Source: Aeromicrobium endophyticum | GTDB lineage: Bacteria > Actinomycetota > Actinomycetes > Propionibacteriales > Nocardioidaceae | DNA: 64,000 bases | Direction of reading: 5' to 3' | NCBI RefSeq assembly: GCF_003586285.1 | Contig: NZ_QUBR01000001.1 | Coordinates: 868,001-932,000, forward strand | In this document: positions 1 to 8,126 of the stretch, in pieces | Layout of the letters: each line of letters starts with the position of its first letter | Numbering within the stretch: the first letter of the stretch is position 1 | Notes under the pieces: generated by a model | The model's input: the letters and a program-made list of their open reading frames with translations, nothing else | The model's database searches: none | What the model was told of the DNA's origin: nothing | Made by a program: the position numbers and the translations under genes

Positions 1-1
1 C

Positions 2-343
2 CCCGACGTGCTGGACAGCCCCTACGGCACCGCGTTCCACGCCTTCGCCCTCGTCTACGGCATTCCCATGTGGGGATTCGCGATGCTGTGGTTGGCGATC
101 GCCGCCACCCTCACCGCCCGCACCGCCAAGGAAGGACTTCCATTCAGCCTGACGTGGTGGTCCTTCACCTTCCCGGTCGGCACCGTGGTCACCGGCACCT
201 CGGGGCTGGCTCAGCTGACCGGCAACCACGTGCTCCAGGTCGCGGCCGGCGCACTGTTCGTCCTCCTTCTCAGCGCCTGGGCCGTCGTTGCCGTCCGCAC
301 CCTTCGCGGCGTGCACTCTGGGAAGCTGCTCAAGAAGCCCTGA
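2..343 (+). CDS. C-terminal part of a TDT (TehA/SLAC1-like) membrane transporter
   Basis: The gene enters from the left edge, and only about 113 C-terminal residues are present, so its start is outside the window. The visible part is strongly hydrophobic, with three helices separated by short polar turns. A basic tail (GKLLKKP) follows and should be cytoplasmic. The pattern SLTWWSFTFPVGTVVTGTS in the middle matches the last helices of the tellurite-resistance/dicarboxylate transporter family (TehA, Mae1, SSU1), in which a T/S-W-W-x-F-x-F-P-x-G segment lines the pore. Members export anions such as malate or sulfite; the substrate here cannot be told. A small membrane protein gene follows 40 bases downstream on the same strand and may be co-transcribed. 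Confidence 0.7.
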   Translation, partial: PDVLDSPYGTAFHAFALVYGIPMWGFAMLWLAIAATLTARTAKEGLPFSLTWWSFTFPVGTVVTGTSGLAQLTGNHVLQVAAGALFVLLLSAWAVVAVRTLRGVHSGKLLKKP

Positions 344-383
344 ACTCCGGCAGGCCCATACCTCCGATGAAAGGGAAGCCCTG

Positions 384-617
384 ATGAAGACGCCCCGTAA
401 GAGCACGATCGAATGGTCCGTCGGCGTCGTGGTCGTCGCCGCCATGTTCATCTGCGGACTCATGCTCCTAGTCCTGGCGCAGAACGACACGCTCCAAGCC
501 CTCCCGTGGACCTATATCGGGCTCGCCCTGGCCGGCTTGAGCGCCGTCATCGGAATGGCTCTGGCTATCGCCGAAGCCGACATCACCTCGGGCGGCACCA
601 GCGAGGAGTCCGACTGA
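384..617 (+). CDS. small two-helix membrane protein of unknown function
   Basis: A 77-residue protein. I chose the ATG at 384 because a purine-rich GAAAGGGAAG lies just upstream; the longer frame from 288 has no such site and would overlap the preceding gene. Residues about 11-33 and 43-63 form two clear transmembrane helices joined by a short polar loop (QNDTLQALPWTY). The C-terminal tail is acidic and ends GGTSEESD. I do not recognise a family. It follows the TDT transporter at 40 bases and may share its transcript, which makes a role beside that transporter possible but unproven. Base composition matches the neighbours. Confidence 0.6.
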   Translation: MKTPRKSTIEWSVGVVVVAAMFICGLMLLVLAQNDTLQALPWTYIGLALAGLSAVIGMALAIAEADITSGGTSEESD

Positions 618-671
618 GGGCACGGCGTCGAGGACCTTGCCGCCTCCTCACGTCAGCCTGAACTGCCTAGA

Positions 672-1030
672 TCAGAGATCGACGAGCAGCAGAATGAGCA
701 GCGTGAGGAGGATGGAGATGGTCAGTACGGCGGCCGCCATCACCGGACCGGAGGTCGACCGCCCTGTCTCGAAGCGCCCATCTTCCAGCTCTCACGCAGT
801 GGCTCGATACCTGAAGCTGCCGTACACCACGACGCCCCACCGGCGATCACAAGAATCCCGCCCGCCAGGACGCTACCGGCAGACACAGTGCCGTCGTCTC
901 CGAAGCGGGCCACGGCAAGTCCGAGCACGACGACAGTCAGCGCCGTCCGCATCCAGGCGAGATGGGTTCTTTCGTTCGCGAGGTGACCTCGCGGACTCCC
1001 GACATCGTTCAGGGATCTACCTTGGGTCAT
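672..1030 (-). pseudogene. broken DUF202 (YidH-like) inner-membrane protein
   Basis: The start is normal: residues 19-40 carry the DUF202 hallmark ANERTHLAWMRTALT, followed by a second helix ending VIAGG. The frame then fails. Adding one G to the G4 tract (CCCC at 835-838 on the plus strand) restores GVVVYGSFRYRATA. A TGA follows at 792-794, and beyond it ELEDGRFETG and a third helix (AAVLTISILLTLLILLLVDL) run to a proper stop at 672. A single-base loss plus a CGA-to-TGA change would explain everything. The uninterrupted frame instead runs on to 740 with non-family sequence. The start overlaps the upstream HTH gene by ATGA. DUF202 proteins are short three-helix membrane proteins of unknown role. 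Confidence 0.75.
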
Positions 1031-1380
1031 CGCTCACGACTCAACCGCAGCGACACCGCCGACCGAGTCACTCCGAACTGTTCAGCGATCCGCTGGTGGC
1101 TCCAACCATCCGAGCGAAGCCGTCTGACCTCGAGCATGTCTTCGGTCGAGAGCTTCCCGCCGCTTCGGATTTCGATGCCCTCCCGTCGCAGCCAGTCCAA
1201 CAGGGTGCTCATTGGGACGCCGTACTTCGTCGACAAAGACACCGATCCCATGCCGGCTTCGTAGTCGGCGCGGACGGAAGACTCATGCCCCGACAGGACC
1301 CATCGAGTCCGGCTCCTACCCGTTAGCTCGGGCACCTTCCAAGGCTCGTCTCGAACATCCTTGGCCACTTGGTCTCGCAT
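1027..1380 (-). CDS. small helix-turn-helix protein, recombinase C-terminus-like
   Basis: About 117 residues from the ATG at 1380, chosen for the GAAGGTG nine bases upstream. The frame is open back to 1644, but that would run through a strong hairpin and overlap the divergent gene. Two consecutive HTH units are visible: one around SLSTKYGVPMSTLLDWLRREG, and a C-terminal one, HQRIAEQFGVTRSAVSLRLS. Tandem HTH units of this type form the end of Hin-type and other serine recombinases, but no catalytic resolvase domain is present. It is therefore either a stand-alone DNA-binding protein or a recombinase remnant. The stop overlaps the DUF202 start (ATGA), so the two were translationally coupled. 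Confidence 0.55.
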   Translation of the reverse strand: MRDQVAKDVRDEPWKVPELTGRSRTRWVLSGHESSVRADYEAGMGSVSLSTKYGVPMSTLLDWLRREGIEIRSGGKLSTEDMLEVRRLRSDGWSHQRIAEQFGVTRSAVSLRLSRER

Positions 1381-1452
1381 CGATCGCACCTTCGCCCCTG
1401 TCTCACCGGGGTTGGAATACCGTCCCAGCGCCTCCGCCACGACACCAGACGC

Positions 1453-1486
1453 GAGACCCCACCCGGCGTCAGCCCGGTGGGGTCTC
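1453..1486. repeat. 11-bp perfect inverted repeat between divergent genes
   Basis: GAGACCCCACC (1453-1463) pairs perfectly with GGTGGGGTCTC (1476-1486). After one mismatch a further two pairs extend the stem around a short loop. It has the form of an intrinsic terminator but no T-run on either side. It sits between two divergently transcribed genes, where no terminator is expected. It could be a leader hairpin of the HTH gene, an operator, or a relic of an insertion. Confidence 0.5.
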
Positions 1487-1585
1487 ATCGCGCGCACGGG
1501 AGCCGGCACGGCGGTGAGGTAGGATCTCTGGGTCGTGTGAGCCACAGAGGGCGACGACGAGGACGAATCCGAGAGTTGCTCATCC

Positions 1586-3598
1586 GTGATCACCGCTGTG
1601 CTGTTGTGGCTCGGCTTGGCGATCGTCCCGGGCACGGTCCTCATACGGACTGCCGGGTGCCGGTGGGGCTTCTGGACGACTCTCGCCGCAGCGCCGACCG
1701 TCGGACTCGGGGCGCTCTACGTCGTTGGCCTTGCTGCCAGCAGGCTCGGCGCTCCCGTGGTCGACGTGGCCGTCGCCGCCGTGGTCGTCGTGACCTGCCT
1801 CGGGGCGATCGCCGAGGTCGTTCGTCTCTGTAGGCGGCGCACCGCGACTCGAGCAGCTGCGCGCGAGGCGCGCGTCCGTCTCGCCGCCCTCTCGATGCCC
1901 CACTGGGTGTCGTACGCACTCCTCGGCGGCGCCGTCGTTCTCGGCGCCATGACCTGGATTGCCACGATGAAGGGCCTCGCGTTCCCACCTGGCTGGGACG
2001 CGATGCACCACGGGTACTTCACGCGGCAGATCTTGGACCACCAGACCTTGGACGGGTCGGTCGTGCTCGCACCGTCCGCCTCCGGCGAGACAGCGCCCGA
2101 CAGCTTCTACCCACTGCTGTTCAACCTCTGCATCGCGGTCATCGAGCAGGTCAGCGGGACGGCGGTCTCGCAGGTGATGTTCGCCGGCATCGCGACGACA
2201 GGCGCCGTGTTCCTCCCTGTCACGGTCTACGCGCTCGCTCGACGCATCGATCCCGGCCGGCCGCTCGTGGCTGGCCTGGCGGCATTCATTGCCCCCCTGT
2301 CCCTGTCGACCTATGCACTGATCGGGACGGGGCGCGACAACACCGTCCTCGGCCTGGCACTGACCCTGGGCACGGCGCTGGCCCTGTTGGCAGCCCGCAC
2401 CCGGGCGGGTGTGGCCGTCGGCGCCTTGGGGGTCGTGGGCATCATCGGCATCCACACGTCCGAGATGCCCGTCGCCCTGATCATGGCGGCCAGCATCGCC
2501 GTGGTCGACGTGGTCCGTTCCCGCAGGCTCGACGTGTTCCGGTGCCGAATCGTGGTGGTCGCGGCGTCCGTCGTCGCGGCGATCGTCTGCCTGGTGGTGC
2601 TCGAGCCGACCATTCTCTCCGCATCGTCCTCGCGCGAGGGAGCGATCGGCACTGCCGGCCCCGGCATCGATCTTCGCGATGCTGTCTCGCAGATGCTGAC
2701 GCTGGGATGGGACCGGAATGCGCACTCTCTGCCCGTGCTGCAGATCCTGCTGGGCATCGGCCTGCTGGCCACGCTGCTGCTCCCTGGCTTCCGCGCCTAC
2801 CTCTCCACCACGCTTGCCTACGGCCTGATCGCAGCTCTCATGGTGGGACTGTTCACACAGTCGCTCGGCCCTCTGCAGGTCGTCGCCTCACCTTGGTACG
2901 GAGACCTCAACCGCCTCGCGTGGACCTTCCCCGTGCTGACCGCGATCCCGGCTGCCGTCGCGGTGGTTGCGGTCGCGGAATGCGTGGGCCGGCTCGCAGG
3001 CGCCATCGGCCGGCACCGTCGCCACCGGGCCGTCCGACGCGACTACAGCCGGACAGGTCTTGCGGTGGTGACCGTCGCCGCAGCGTGCGGTCTGATTCTC
3101 ACGGCCCTCCCCGACACGGCACGCACCAATCTCGAGCTCCACGTGTTGTTCGGACCGGCCGACGCCGACTCGCGCGCTGCTTTCGAGTACCTCCAAGAGG
3201 ACATCCGGCCCGGCGAGGTCGTCATGGACGACCGCCGGGCCTCCGGGTCGCTGTGGATGTACGACGACTACGGGGTGCCGCCCCTGTTCGGCAACTCCCC
3301 CTACCTGGGCGCTGCGCCGAAGTCGTGGAAGGAGAGGCTGTGGCTGATCCGGCACCTCGATGACGTCGCGGACGATCCCTGCGTCGACGCCTTGCTGGCG
3401 AAGTACCGCGTCGGCTACGTGTACTACGACGATGCCCGCATCCTGGAGGGTGAGCGACGCATCGAGAAGGCGGTGCTCGATCGACACCGCCAGTTCACCC
3501 CGGTCTTCGACCAAAATGGCGTCACCGTCTACCGAGTGGCTCGGTCGGTGGATGTGCCACGCTGCGACCGCGACGTGACCAGAGGCATCACGTGGTGA
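1586..3598 (+). CDS. large multi-pass membrane protein, DUF6541 type
   Basis: A 670-residue protein starting at GTG 1586. Roughly a dozen hydrophobic helices fill residues 1-510, and a soluble extracytoplasmic domain follows the last helix (near 490-508). The loop near residue 135 reads PPGWDAMHHGYFTRQI. A conserved aromatic/acidic loop directly after the first helices is typical of GT-C-fold proteins, and this layout is that of actinobacterial DUF6541. I infer a role in envelope glycan or lipid-glycan assembly. Context supports this: DUF2142 lies next on the same strand and sugar-modifying genes follow. No catalytic assignment can be made from sequence alone. Confidence 0.65.
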   Translation: MITAVLLWLGLAIVPGTVLIRTAGCRWGFWTTLAAAPTVGLGALYVVGLAASRLGAPVVDVAVAAVVVVTCLGAIAEVVRLCRRRTATRAAAREARVRLAALSMPHWVSYALLGGAVVLGAMTWIATMKGLAFPPGWDAMHHGYFTRQILDHQTLDGSVVLAPSASGETAPDSFYPLLFNLCIAVIEQVSGTAVSQVMFAGIATTGAVFLPVTVYALARRIDPGRPLVAGLAAFIAPLSLSTYALIGTGRDNTVLGLALTLGTALALLAARTRAGVAVGALGVVGIIGIHTSEMPVALIMAASIAVVDVVRSRRLDVFRCRIVVVAASVVAAIVCLVVLEPTILSASSSREGAIGTAGPGIDLRDAVSQMLTLGWDRNAHSLPVLQILLGIGLLATLLLPGFRAYLSTTLAYGLIAALMVGLFTQSLGPLQVVASPWYGDLNRLAWTFPVLTAIPAAVAVVAVAECVGRLAGAIGRHRRHRAVRRDYSRTGLAVVTVAAACGLILTALPDTARTNLELHVLFGPADADSRAAFEYLQEDIRPGEVVMDDRRASGSLWMYDDYGVPPLFGNSPYLGAAPKSWKERLWLIRHLDDVADDPCVDALLAKYRVGYVYYDDARILEGERRIEKAVLDRHRQFTPVFDQNGVTVYRVARSVDVPRCDRDVTRGITW

Positions 3599-3632
3599 CG
3601 CGCCGATCGACGGGCGCCAGCAGCCCGACCAG

Positions 3633-3638
3633 TAGAGT
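3633..3638 (+). promoter_or_regulatory. -10 hexamer TAGAGT, leaderless type
   Basis: TAGAGT ends exactly six bases before the GTG at 3645. Transcription would therefore start at or next to the start codon, and no Shine-Dalgarno sequence is present. The same spacing recurs at several other genes in this window. Confidence 0.55.
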
Positions 3639-3644
3639 CATCGC

Positions 3645-5279
3645 GTGATACCGCCTCTTCGCTCGCCCAGGTCGCACAAGGGACGGCGCACAGCCGGCAT
3701 CGTCCTGGCGGTCGCGTCCTTCGTCAGTCTTCTCGCCTGGGCCGTCTCATCGCCCGTGGGATCGAGCCCCGACGACGACTTCCACCTGTCGAGCATCTGG
3801 TGCGCCTGGGGCAACAGCGGCAACCTGTGCGAGAAGGTCGCCGAGCCAGACGCTCGACGCGTCCCTTTCGAGGTGACTCACCCCTCGTGCTTCGCCTTCG
3901 ACAGCAACAAGTCCGGAACGTGCAAGGCAGACCTCGCACGTCAGCCCAGCACGGACGTCTCCCGCTGGGGCAACTTCGTCGGCCTGTACCCCCCGGTCTA
4001 CTACGCGACGATGCGCGCCTTCGTCACTGACGACGTCACGACGTCGGTGCTGACCATACGAGCGGTCAACGCCGCTCTCGCCGTGCTCGTCATGGGCGCT
4101 GTCGCGCTGCTCGTCCCGGCTGCCTTGAGACGGACGATGGTGTGGGCCATGGTGCTTACCTGCGTTCCCCTGACGATGTTCGTGCTCGCATCCGACAACC
4201 CGAGCGCATGGGCCATCCTCAGTGCCGGCACGTTGTGGGTTGCGTACTACGCCTTGTTCGAGGCGAGTGGCCGGCGGCGGGTGGCCTTGGGCGTGGCCGT
4301 CGCGGTGACGGCGCTCATGGGCTCGGGGGCCCGCGGCGATGCGTGCCTGTACTCGGCGCTCGCCATCACCGCCGTGCTGGTGCTGCGCTGGGGCACCCTA
4401 CGACGCAACCGAGGTCCGGTCCTGATCGGCGCCGGGGTGATCGCTGCCTCAGCAGCCCTGTTCCTGTCCTCCGGACAGGCCAACACCGCGTCGCAGGGCC
4501 TTCCTACCCCGCCTTCCTTCGGCCCCGAGGTCTCGAATCTGGCCGTGACCGTCCACAACGTCCTCGAGCTCCCGACGCTGCTGCTCGGCGTCTTCGGCGC
4601 GCCCGGAGCAGGCGGGCTGGGTTGGCTCGACACACCCATGCCGGCCCTCGCCTTCTACACATCGCTCCTGGCCGCCGCGGTGGCTGTCTTCGCGGGACTG
4701 TCGAGCATGAGCCGTCCGAAAGCGGTTGCCCTCGCAGGGGTCGCCCTGTGCTTGGTCGCCTTTCCGCTGGCCATCCTCGCGCAGAATCGCAACGCGGTGG
4801 GCGTCGCGGTCCAGCCGAGGTACGTGCTGCCGATCATCGTCCTGCTGGCGGGCATCAGCCTGCTCAAGGTGGATGGGCGCGCACGTGCACTCAATCTCTC
4901 GCAGCGCTGCCTGGTCGGAGCTGCTCTCATCGGCGCACAGTCTCTGGCGCTGCACGTCAACCTGCGCCGCTACGTGACTGGCAATGACGTCGGCGGACTC
5001 AACCTGGACGCACGCAAGGAGTGGTGGTGGGACACCTCCGTCGGCCCCATGATGGTCTGGGCCGTCGGCACCCTGGCGTTCGCAGTCGTGGTCGTCATCG
5101 CCCTGTCCATGAGGGACGACGACGTCGTCGTGCCAGTCCGCCAGCATGATCGTCGAGCGCGCGACGAGCGGATCACGGATCAACCTCGGGCGCTGACCCA
5201 CTCCTCGACGAGCGACGACGCGCCCGCCGTCGAGGCGAGCAGCTCGACGGCGACGACGCCCGACAGATCCGAGCGGTAG
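3645..5279 (+). CDS. DUF2142-type polytopic membrane protein
   Basis: A 544-residue protein starting at GTG 3645, probably leaderless. After a basic N-terminus (RSPRSHKGRRT) a first helix is followed by a large outside loop beginning SSPDDDFHLSSIWCAWG. The acidic P-x-D-x-x-x-H motif after helix 1 is the DUF2142 signature and resembles the catalytic loop of GT-C transferases. About ten more helices end near residue 490, and a hydrophilic, acidic/Ser-rich tail follows. It probably acts in surface polysaccharide assembly with the DUF6541 protein 46 bases upstream. The last 100 bases overlap the end of the convergent acyltransferase gene, so both C-termini are read from the same DNA. Confidence 0.7.
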   Translation: MIPPLRSPRSHKGRRTAGIVLAVASFVSLLAWAVSSPVGSSPDDDFHLSSIWCAWGNSGNLCEKVAEPDARRVPFEVTHPSCFAFDSNKSGTCKADLARQPSTDVSRWGNFVGLYPPVYYATMRAFVTDDVTTSVLTIRAVNAALAVLVMGAVALLVPAALRRTMVWAMVLTCVPLTMFVLASDNPSAWAILSAGTLWVAYYALFEASGRRRVALGVAVAVTALMGSGARGDACLYSALAITAVLVLRWGTLRRNRGPVLIGAGVIAASAALFLSSGQANTASQGLPTPPSFGPEVSNLAVTVHNVLELPTLLLGVFGAPGAGGLGWLDTPMPALAFYTSLLAAAVAVFAGLSSMSRPKAVALAGVALCLVAFPLAILAQNRNAVGVAVQPRYVLPIIVLLAGISLLKVDGRARALNLSQRCLVGAALIGAQSLALHVNLRRYVTGNDVGGLNLDARKEWWWDTSVGPMMVWAVGTLAFAVVVVIALSMRDDDVVVPVRQHDRRARDERITDQPRALTHSSTSDDAPAVEASSSTATTPDRSER

Positions 5280-5878
5280 GCGGCGTCCAGCCGGTCGCAG
5301 TCCTCGGCGGACAACCCGATGCGTTCGGCCTGATACCTGTTCGAGCGAGAGATGCGGGACGGATTGCCCATGACCAGCGCCAGCGGCGGGACGTCGCGGG
5401 TGACCACGGACCCCATCCCCACCATGACGCCGGCCCCGATGACCCTTCGCTGGTGCACGAGTGCTCCCATGCCCAGGTTGGCTCTGTCCTGCACCACGAC
5501 ATGGCCGGCGAGCCGCGCACCCGAGGCCATCGTGACGTGGCTGCCCAGACGACAGTCGTGGGCGACGTAGACCTGGTTCATGATGAAGCCGTCGTCGCCG
5601 AGCTTCGTGACCGCCTTCCACCCCTGGTGGATCTGGCAACCCTCCCGCAGCACGTTGCGGTGCCCGATCTGGACGCCACCGCCATCGACGCTGTCCCAGC
5701 TCGTGGGATGATCCCAGCCACGCACCTCGGGGGGTGCGCCGATGGTGACTCCCGATCCGATCCAGTTGTGGTCACCCAGCTCGACCCGGCCCACCAGGAC
5801 CGCGAACGGCCCGATGACGTTGCCGGTGCCCATGGTGACCTCGGGACCGACGACCGCGCTCGGGTGGATCGCGTTCAC
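5180..5878 (-). CDS. left-handed beta-helix acyltransferase, LpxA-like
   Basis: A 232-residue protein. Residues 1-165 are hexapeptide repeats ([LIV]-G-x4) beginning IHPSAVVGPEVTMGTGNVIG, the pattern of LpxA and related nucleotide-sugar N-acyltransferases. The histidine in YVAHDCRLGSHV is placed like the LpxA catalytic base. After GSVVTRDVPPLALVMGNP there is a helical C-terminal part. Because the organism should lack lipid A, transfer of an acyl group to an amino-sugar nucleotide in the glycan locus is the better reading. The start overlaps the stop of the upstream LPG-TM gene (ATGA), so the two are coupled. The 3' end lies inside the DUF2142 gene for 100 bases. Confidence 0.75.
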   Translation of the reverse strand: MNAIHPSAVVGPEVTMGTGNVIGPFAVLVGRVELGDHNWIGSGVTIGAPPEVRGWDHPTSWDSVDGGGVQIGHRNVLREGCQIHQGWKAVTKLGDDGFIMNQVYVAHDCRLGSHVTMASGARLAGHVVVQDRANLGMGALVHQRRVIGAGVMVGMGSVVTRDVPPLALVMGNPSRISRSNRYQAERIGLSAEDCDRLDAAYRSDLSGVVAVELLASTAGASSLVEEWVSARG

Positions 5879-6855
5879 GGGCGGTGCGTCGATTCGGTCA
5901 GCGTCGGATCCTCCACCACAGGAGGCTCGACGTGAGCCCTGCGGAGCACCATGACGATCAGGACCGCGCCACCGGCAGCCACCAGGTCGGCCACGGTGAA
6001 CATCACGCGTGAGACGACGCTCAGCGCCGTGGCTTGGGGAACTGTGACGAGCACGGTCATCGCACCGATCAGCACGGCCTCACGCACGCCCACGCCCGAC
6101 GGGAAGATGAACGCGAACAGGCCCGCCGAGAACCCCAGCGACATGGCGCCGGTCAGCAGGATCAAGGACTTCAGGCTGGGGTCGATCAGAGAGTTCACCA
6201 GCAGCCAGAGGTGGAAGCCGTACAGGAGGTAGGACGCTACGGACCACAGCAAGGACTGGGCGACGGCCCGAGAGGACACCACGTGGTCGAGGGGCGGACG
6301 CCGAAAGATGCGCAGGACCACGTCAGCGACAGCGGTCATCACCCGGGGGTGGAGGCAGATCAGACCGATCGGCAGGAGGGGAAAGAGCCACAACAGCTCT
6401 CGGTGGCCGCGGAGAACCGTTGGAAGGGCCAGGCCACCGAGCACCAAGGACGAGACCACCCCGATGCCGGCCACGTAGAGGCTGGAGATGAGCACCCTCG
6501 GACGAGAGATGCCGTACTGCCGTCCCAGCTCCATCTGCAGCAGGTACGACCACACCGAGCCCGGCACGTACTTGCCGAGCTGGCCGACGAGCATCACCTG
6601 CGCAGCGCGCGGCACCGTGACTCGGGGCCCGAGTCCGTTGAGCAGCGAGACCCAGCTCATCGTGCCGGCCGCCAGTCCGAGGAGCAGGACGAGGAACGAC
6701 ACCACGATCGACAAGGCCGATATCGTCGAGATGGCTTCGGAGACCTCGTCCCACTGGGACTGCAGGTAGTAGACCGCGAACGCGACGACGGCAAGGACCA
6801 GGAGGTACCGGACCAGCAGGATCAAGGTGGGCAGGCTCGGACGGCGGATGCTCAC
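5875..6855 (-). CDS. LPG-synthase-TM / UPF0104 family flippase-like membrane protein
   Basis: About 326 residues from GTG 6855, which I chose because GACGAGG sits six bases upstream. The frame is open to an ATG at 6981, but that extension is not family-like and would run nearly to the divergent aminotransferase. Seven to eight helices are visible. The signature segments VGQLGKYVPGSVWSYLLQ and FIFPSGVGVREAVLIG match the lysylphosphatidylglycerol synthase transmembrane domain (as in AglD and MprF). There is no C-terminal aminoacyltransferase domain, so it is more likely a lipid or lipid-linked sugar flippase. It is coupled to the downstream LpxA-like gene and divergent from the DegT gene. Confidence 0.75.
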   Translation of the reverse strand: MSIRRPSLPTLILLVRYLLVLAVVAFAVYYLQSQWDEVSEAISTISALSIVVSFLVLLLGLAAGTMSWVSLLNGLGPRVTVPRAAQVMLVGQLGKYVPGSVWSYLLQMELGRQYGISRPRVLISSLYVAGIGVVSSLVLGGLALPTVLRGHRELLWLFPLLPIGLICLHPRVMTAVADVVLRIFRRPPLDHVVSSRAVAQSLLWSVASYLLYGFHLWLLVNSLIDPSLKSLILLTGAMSLGFSAGLFAFIFPSGVGVREAVLIGAMTVLVTVPQATALSVVSRVMFTVADLVAAGGAVLIVMVLRRAHVEPPVVEDPTLTESTHRP

Positions 6856-7001
6856 CCATGACCTCGTCTCGTTGGTTGACCTCGTGCTCGGACAGCCCGT
6901 CAACATCACCGCGAGAGGACGGCCGGACCATTGATAGCATGCTGAACGTCCCAGCGCGTCGACGAGCGCCAGCCCCGACACTTCAAGACTAAGCGAGTCA
7001 C

Positions 7002-8105
7002 ATGATACCTATCACCGTTGTCGAGTTCGGAACCGAGGAGGAAGAGCTGGTCCTGCAGGTCCTTCGGTCCGGCAGCGTGGCTCAGGGGCCCGTGGTCGCA
7101 CGGTTCGAGGAGGCTTTCGCCTCGCTGATCGGCACCAAGCACGCCATCGCGGTCAACAACGGCACCACGGCCCTGGTTGCGGCGATGGAGGTCCTCGACC
7201 TCCGCCCCGGCGATGAAGTCCTCACGAGCCCCTTCACGTTCGTGGCCACGCTGAACGCGATCCTGGAAGCTGGGGCCACCGCGACGTTCGCGGACATCGA
7301 CGAGACCGACTACAACGTCACCGCCGCCACGCTGTCCGAGGCCCTCACCGACCGCACCAAGGTGCTTCTCCCGGTCCACCTCTACGGTCAGGCCGCCGAC
7401 ACCGCGCCGATCGCTGCACTCGCTCGCCAGCGCGGGCTCGCACTCGTCGAGGACACCGCGCAGAGCCACGGCGCGACCGTCGAGGGCAAGGCCGCGGGCA
7501 GCTTCGGCATCGGCACCTTCTCGTTCTATGCGACCAAGAACCTGACGACCGGCGAAGGAGGCATGATCACGACCGATGACGACGATCTCGCCGATCGTCT
7601 CCGTGTCCTGCGCAACCAGGGCATGCGCGCGCGCTACCAGTACGAGGTCGCCGGCCACAACTACCGACTGACCGACCTGCAGGCGGCCCTCGTGCTCCCG
7701 CAGCTCGACCGGTACGCCGACGTCGTGGCCCGCCGTCAGGCGAACGCGGCTCGCCTGAGCGAGGGATTGTCCGGCATCGAGGGCATCACGCCTCCCGCCG
7801 TCGCCGACGGCCGCAAGCACGTCTGGCACCAGTACACGATCCGAGTCGACAGCACGTCAGGCATCGACCGTGAGGCCTTCGTCGAGCACCTGCACAGCGA
7901 AGGCGTCGGCGCCGGCATCTACTACCCCAAGCTGGTGTTCGACTACGACTGCTACCGCGGGCGCGACGACGTGCACATCGGCACGTACCCGGTCGCCGAG
8001 CGGGTCGTGCGCGAGGTCGTGTCGCTACCCGTGCACCCGCACCTGACCTCCGACCAGCTCGACCACATCGTCGCGGCGGTGGCCAGTGCCGCTGCACGTG
8101 GCTGA
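7002..8105 (+). CDS. DegT/DnrJ/EryC1/StrS PLP-dependent sugar aminotransferase
   Basis: A 367-residue protein of normal family length. The PLP-binding lysine is K179 in SFYATKNLTTGEGG, and the VEDTAQSHGA segment contributes the Asp that contacts the pyridine ring. These enzymes transfer an amino group from glutamate to a keto-sugar nucleotide. A Gfo/Idh dehydrogenase gene follows 21 bases later, and acetyltransferase genes lie nearby. A dehydrogenase, aminotransferase and hexapeptide acetyltransferase together resemble the WbpB/WbpE/WbpD set that makes 2,3-diacetamido sugars. The assignment to that exact pathway is inference. A second, distinct DegT enzyme lies at 10532-11659. Confidence 0.85.
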   Translation: MIPITVVEFGTEEEELVLQVLRSGSVAQGPVVARFEEAFASLIGTKHAIAVNNGTTALVAAMEVLDLRPGDEVLTSPFTFVATLNAILEAGATATFADIDETDYNVTAATLSEALTDRTKVLLPVHLYGQAADTAPIAALARQRGLALVEDTAQSHGATVEGKAAGSFGIGTFSFYATKNLTTGEGGMITTDDDDLADRLRVLRNQGMRARYQYEVAGHNYRLTDLQAALVLPQLDRYADVVARRQANAARLSEGLSGIEGITPPAVADGRKHVWHQYTIRVDSTSGIDREAFVEHLHSEGVGAGIYYPKLVFDYDCYRGRDDVHIGTYPVAERVVREVVSLPVHPHLTSDQLDHIVAAVASAAARG

Positions 8106-8126
8106 TCCAGTCCGGAAGGACCACGC

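Noticed and set aside
1381..1644. N-terminal extension of the HTH gene
   Set aside because: The frame is open, but it would contain the 11-bp hairpin, overlap the DUF6541 start and lack a ribosome site. The ATG at 1380 has GAAGGTG upstream.
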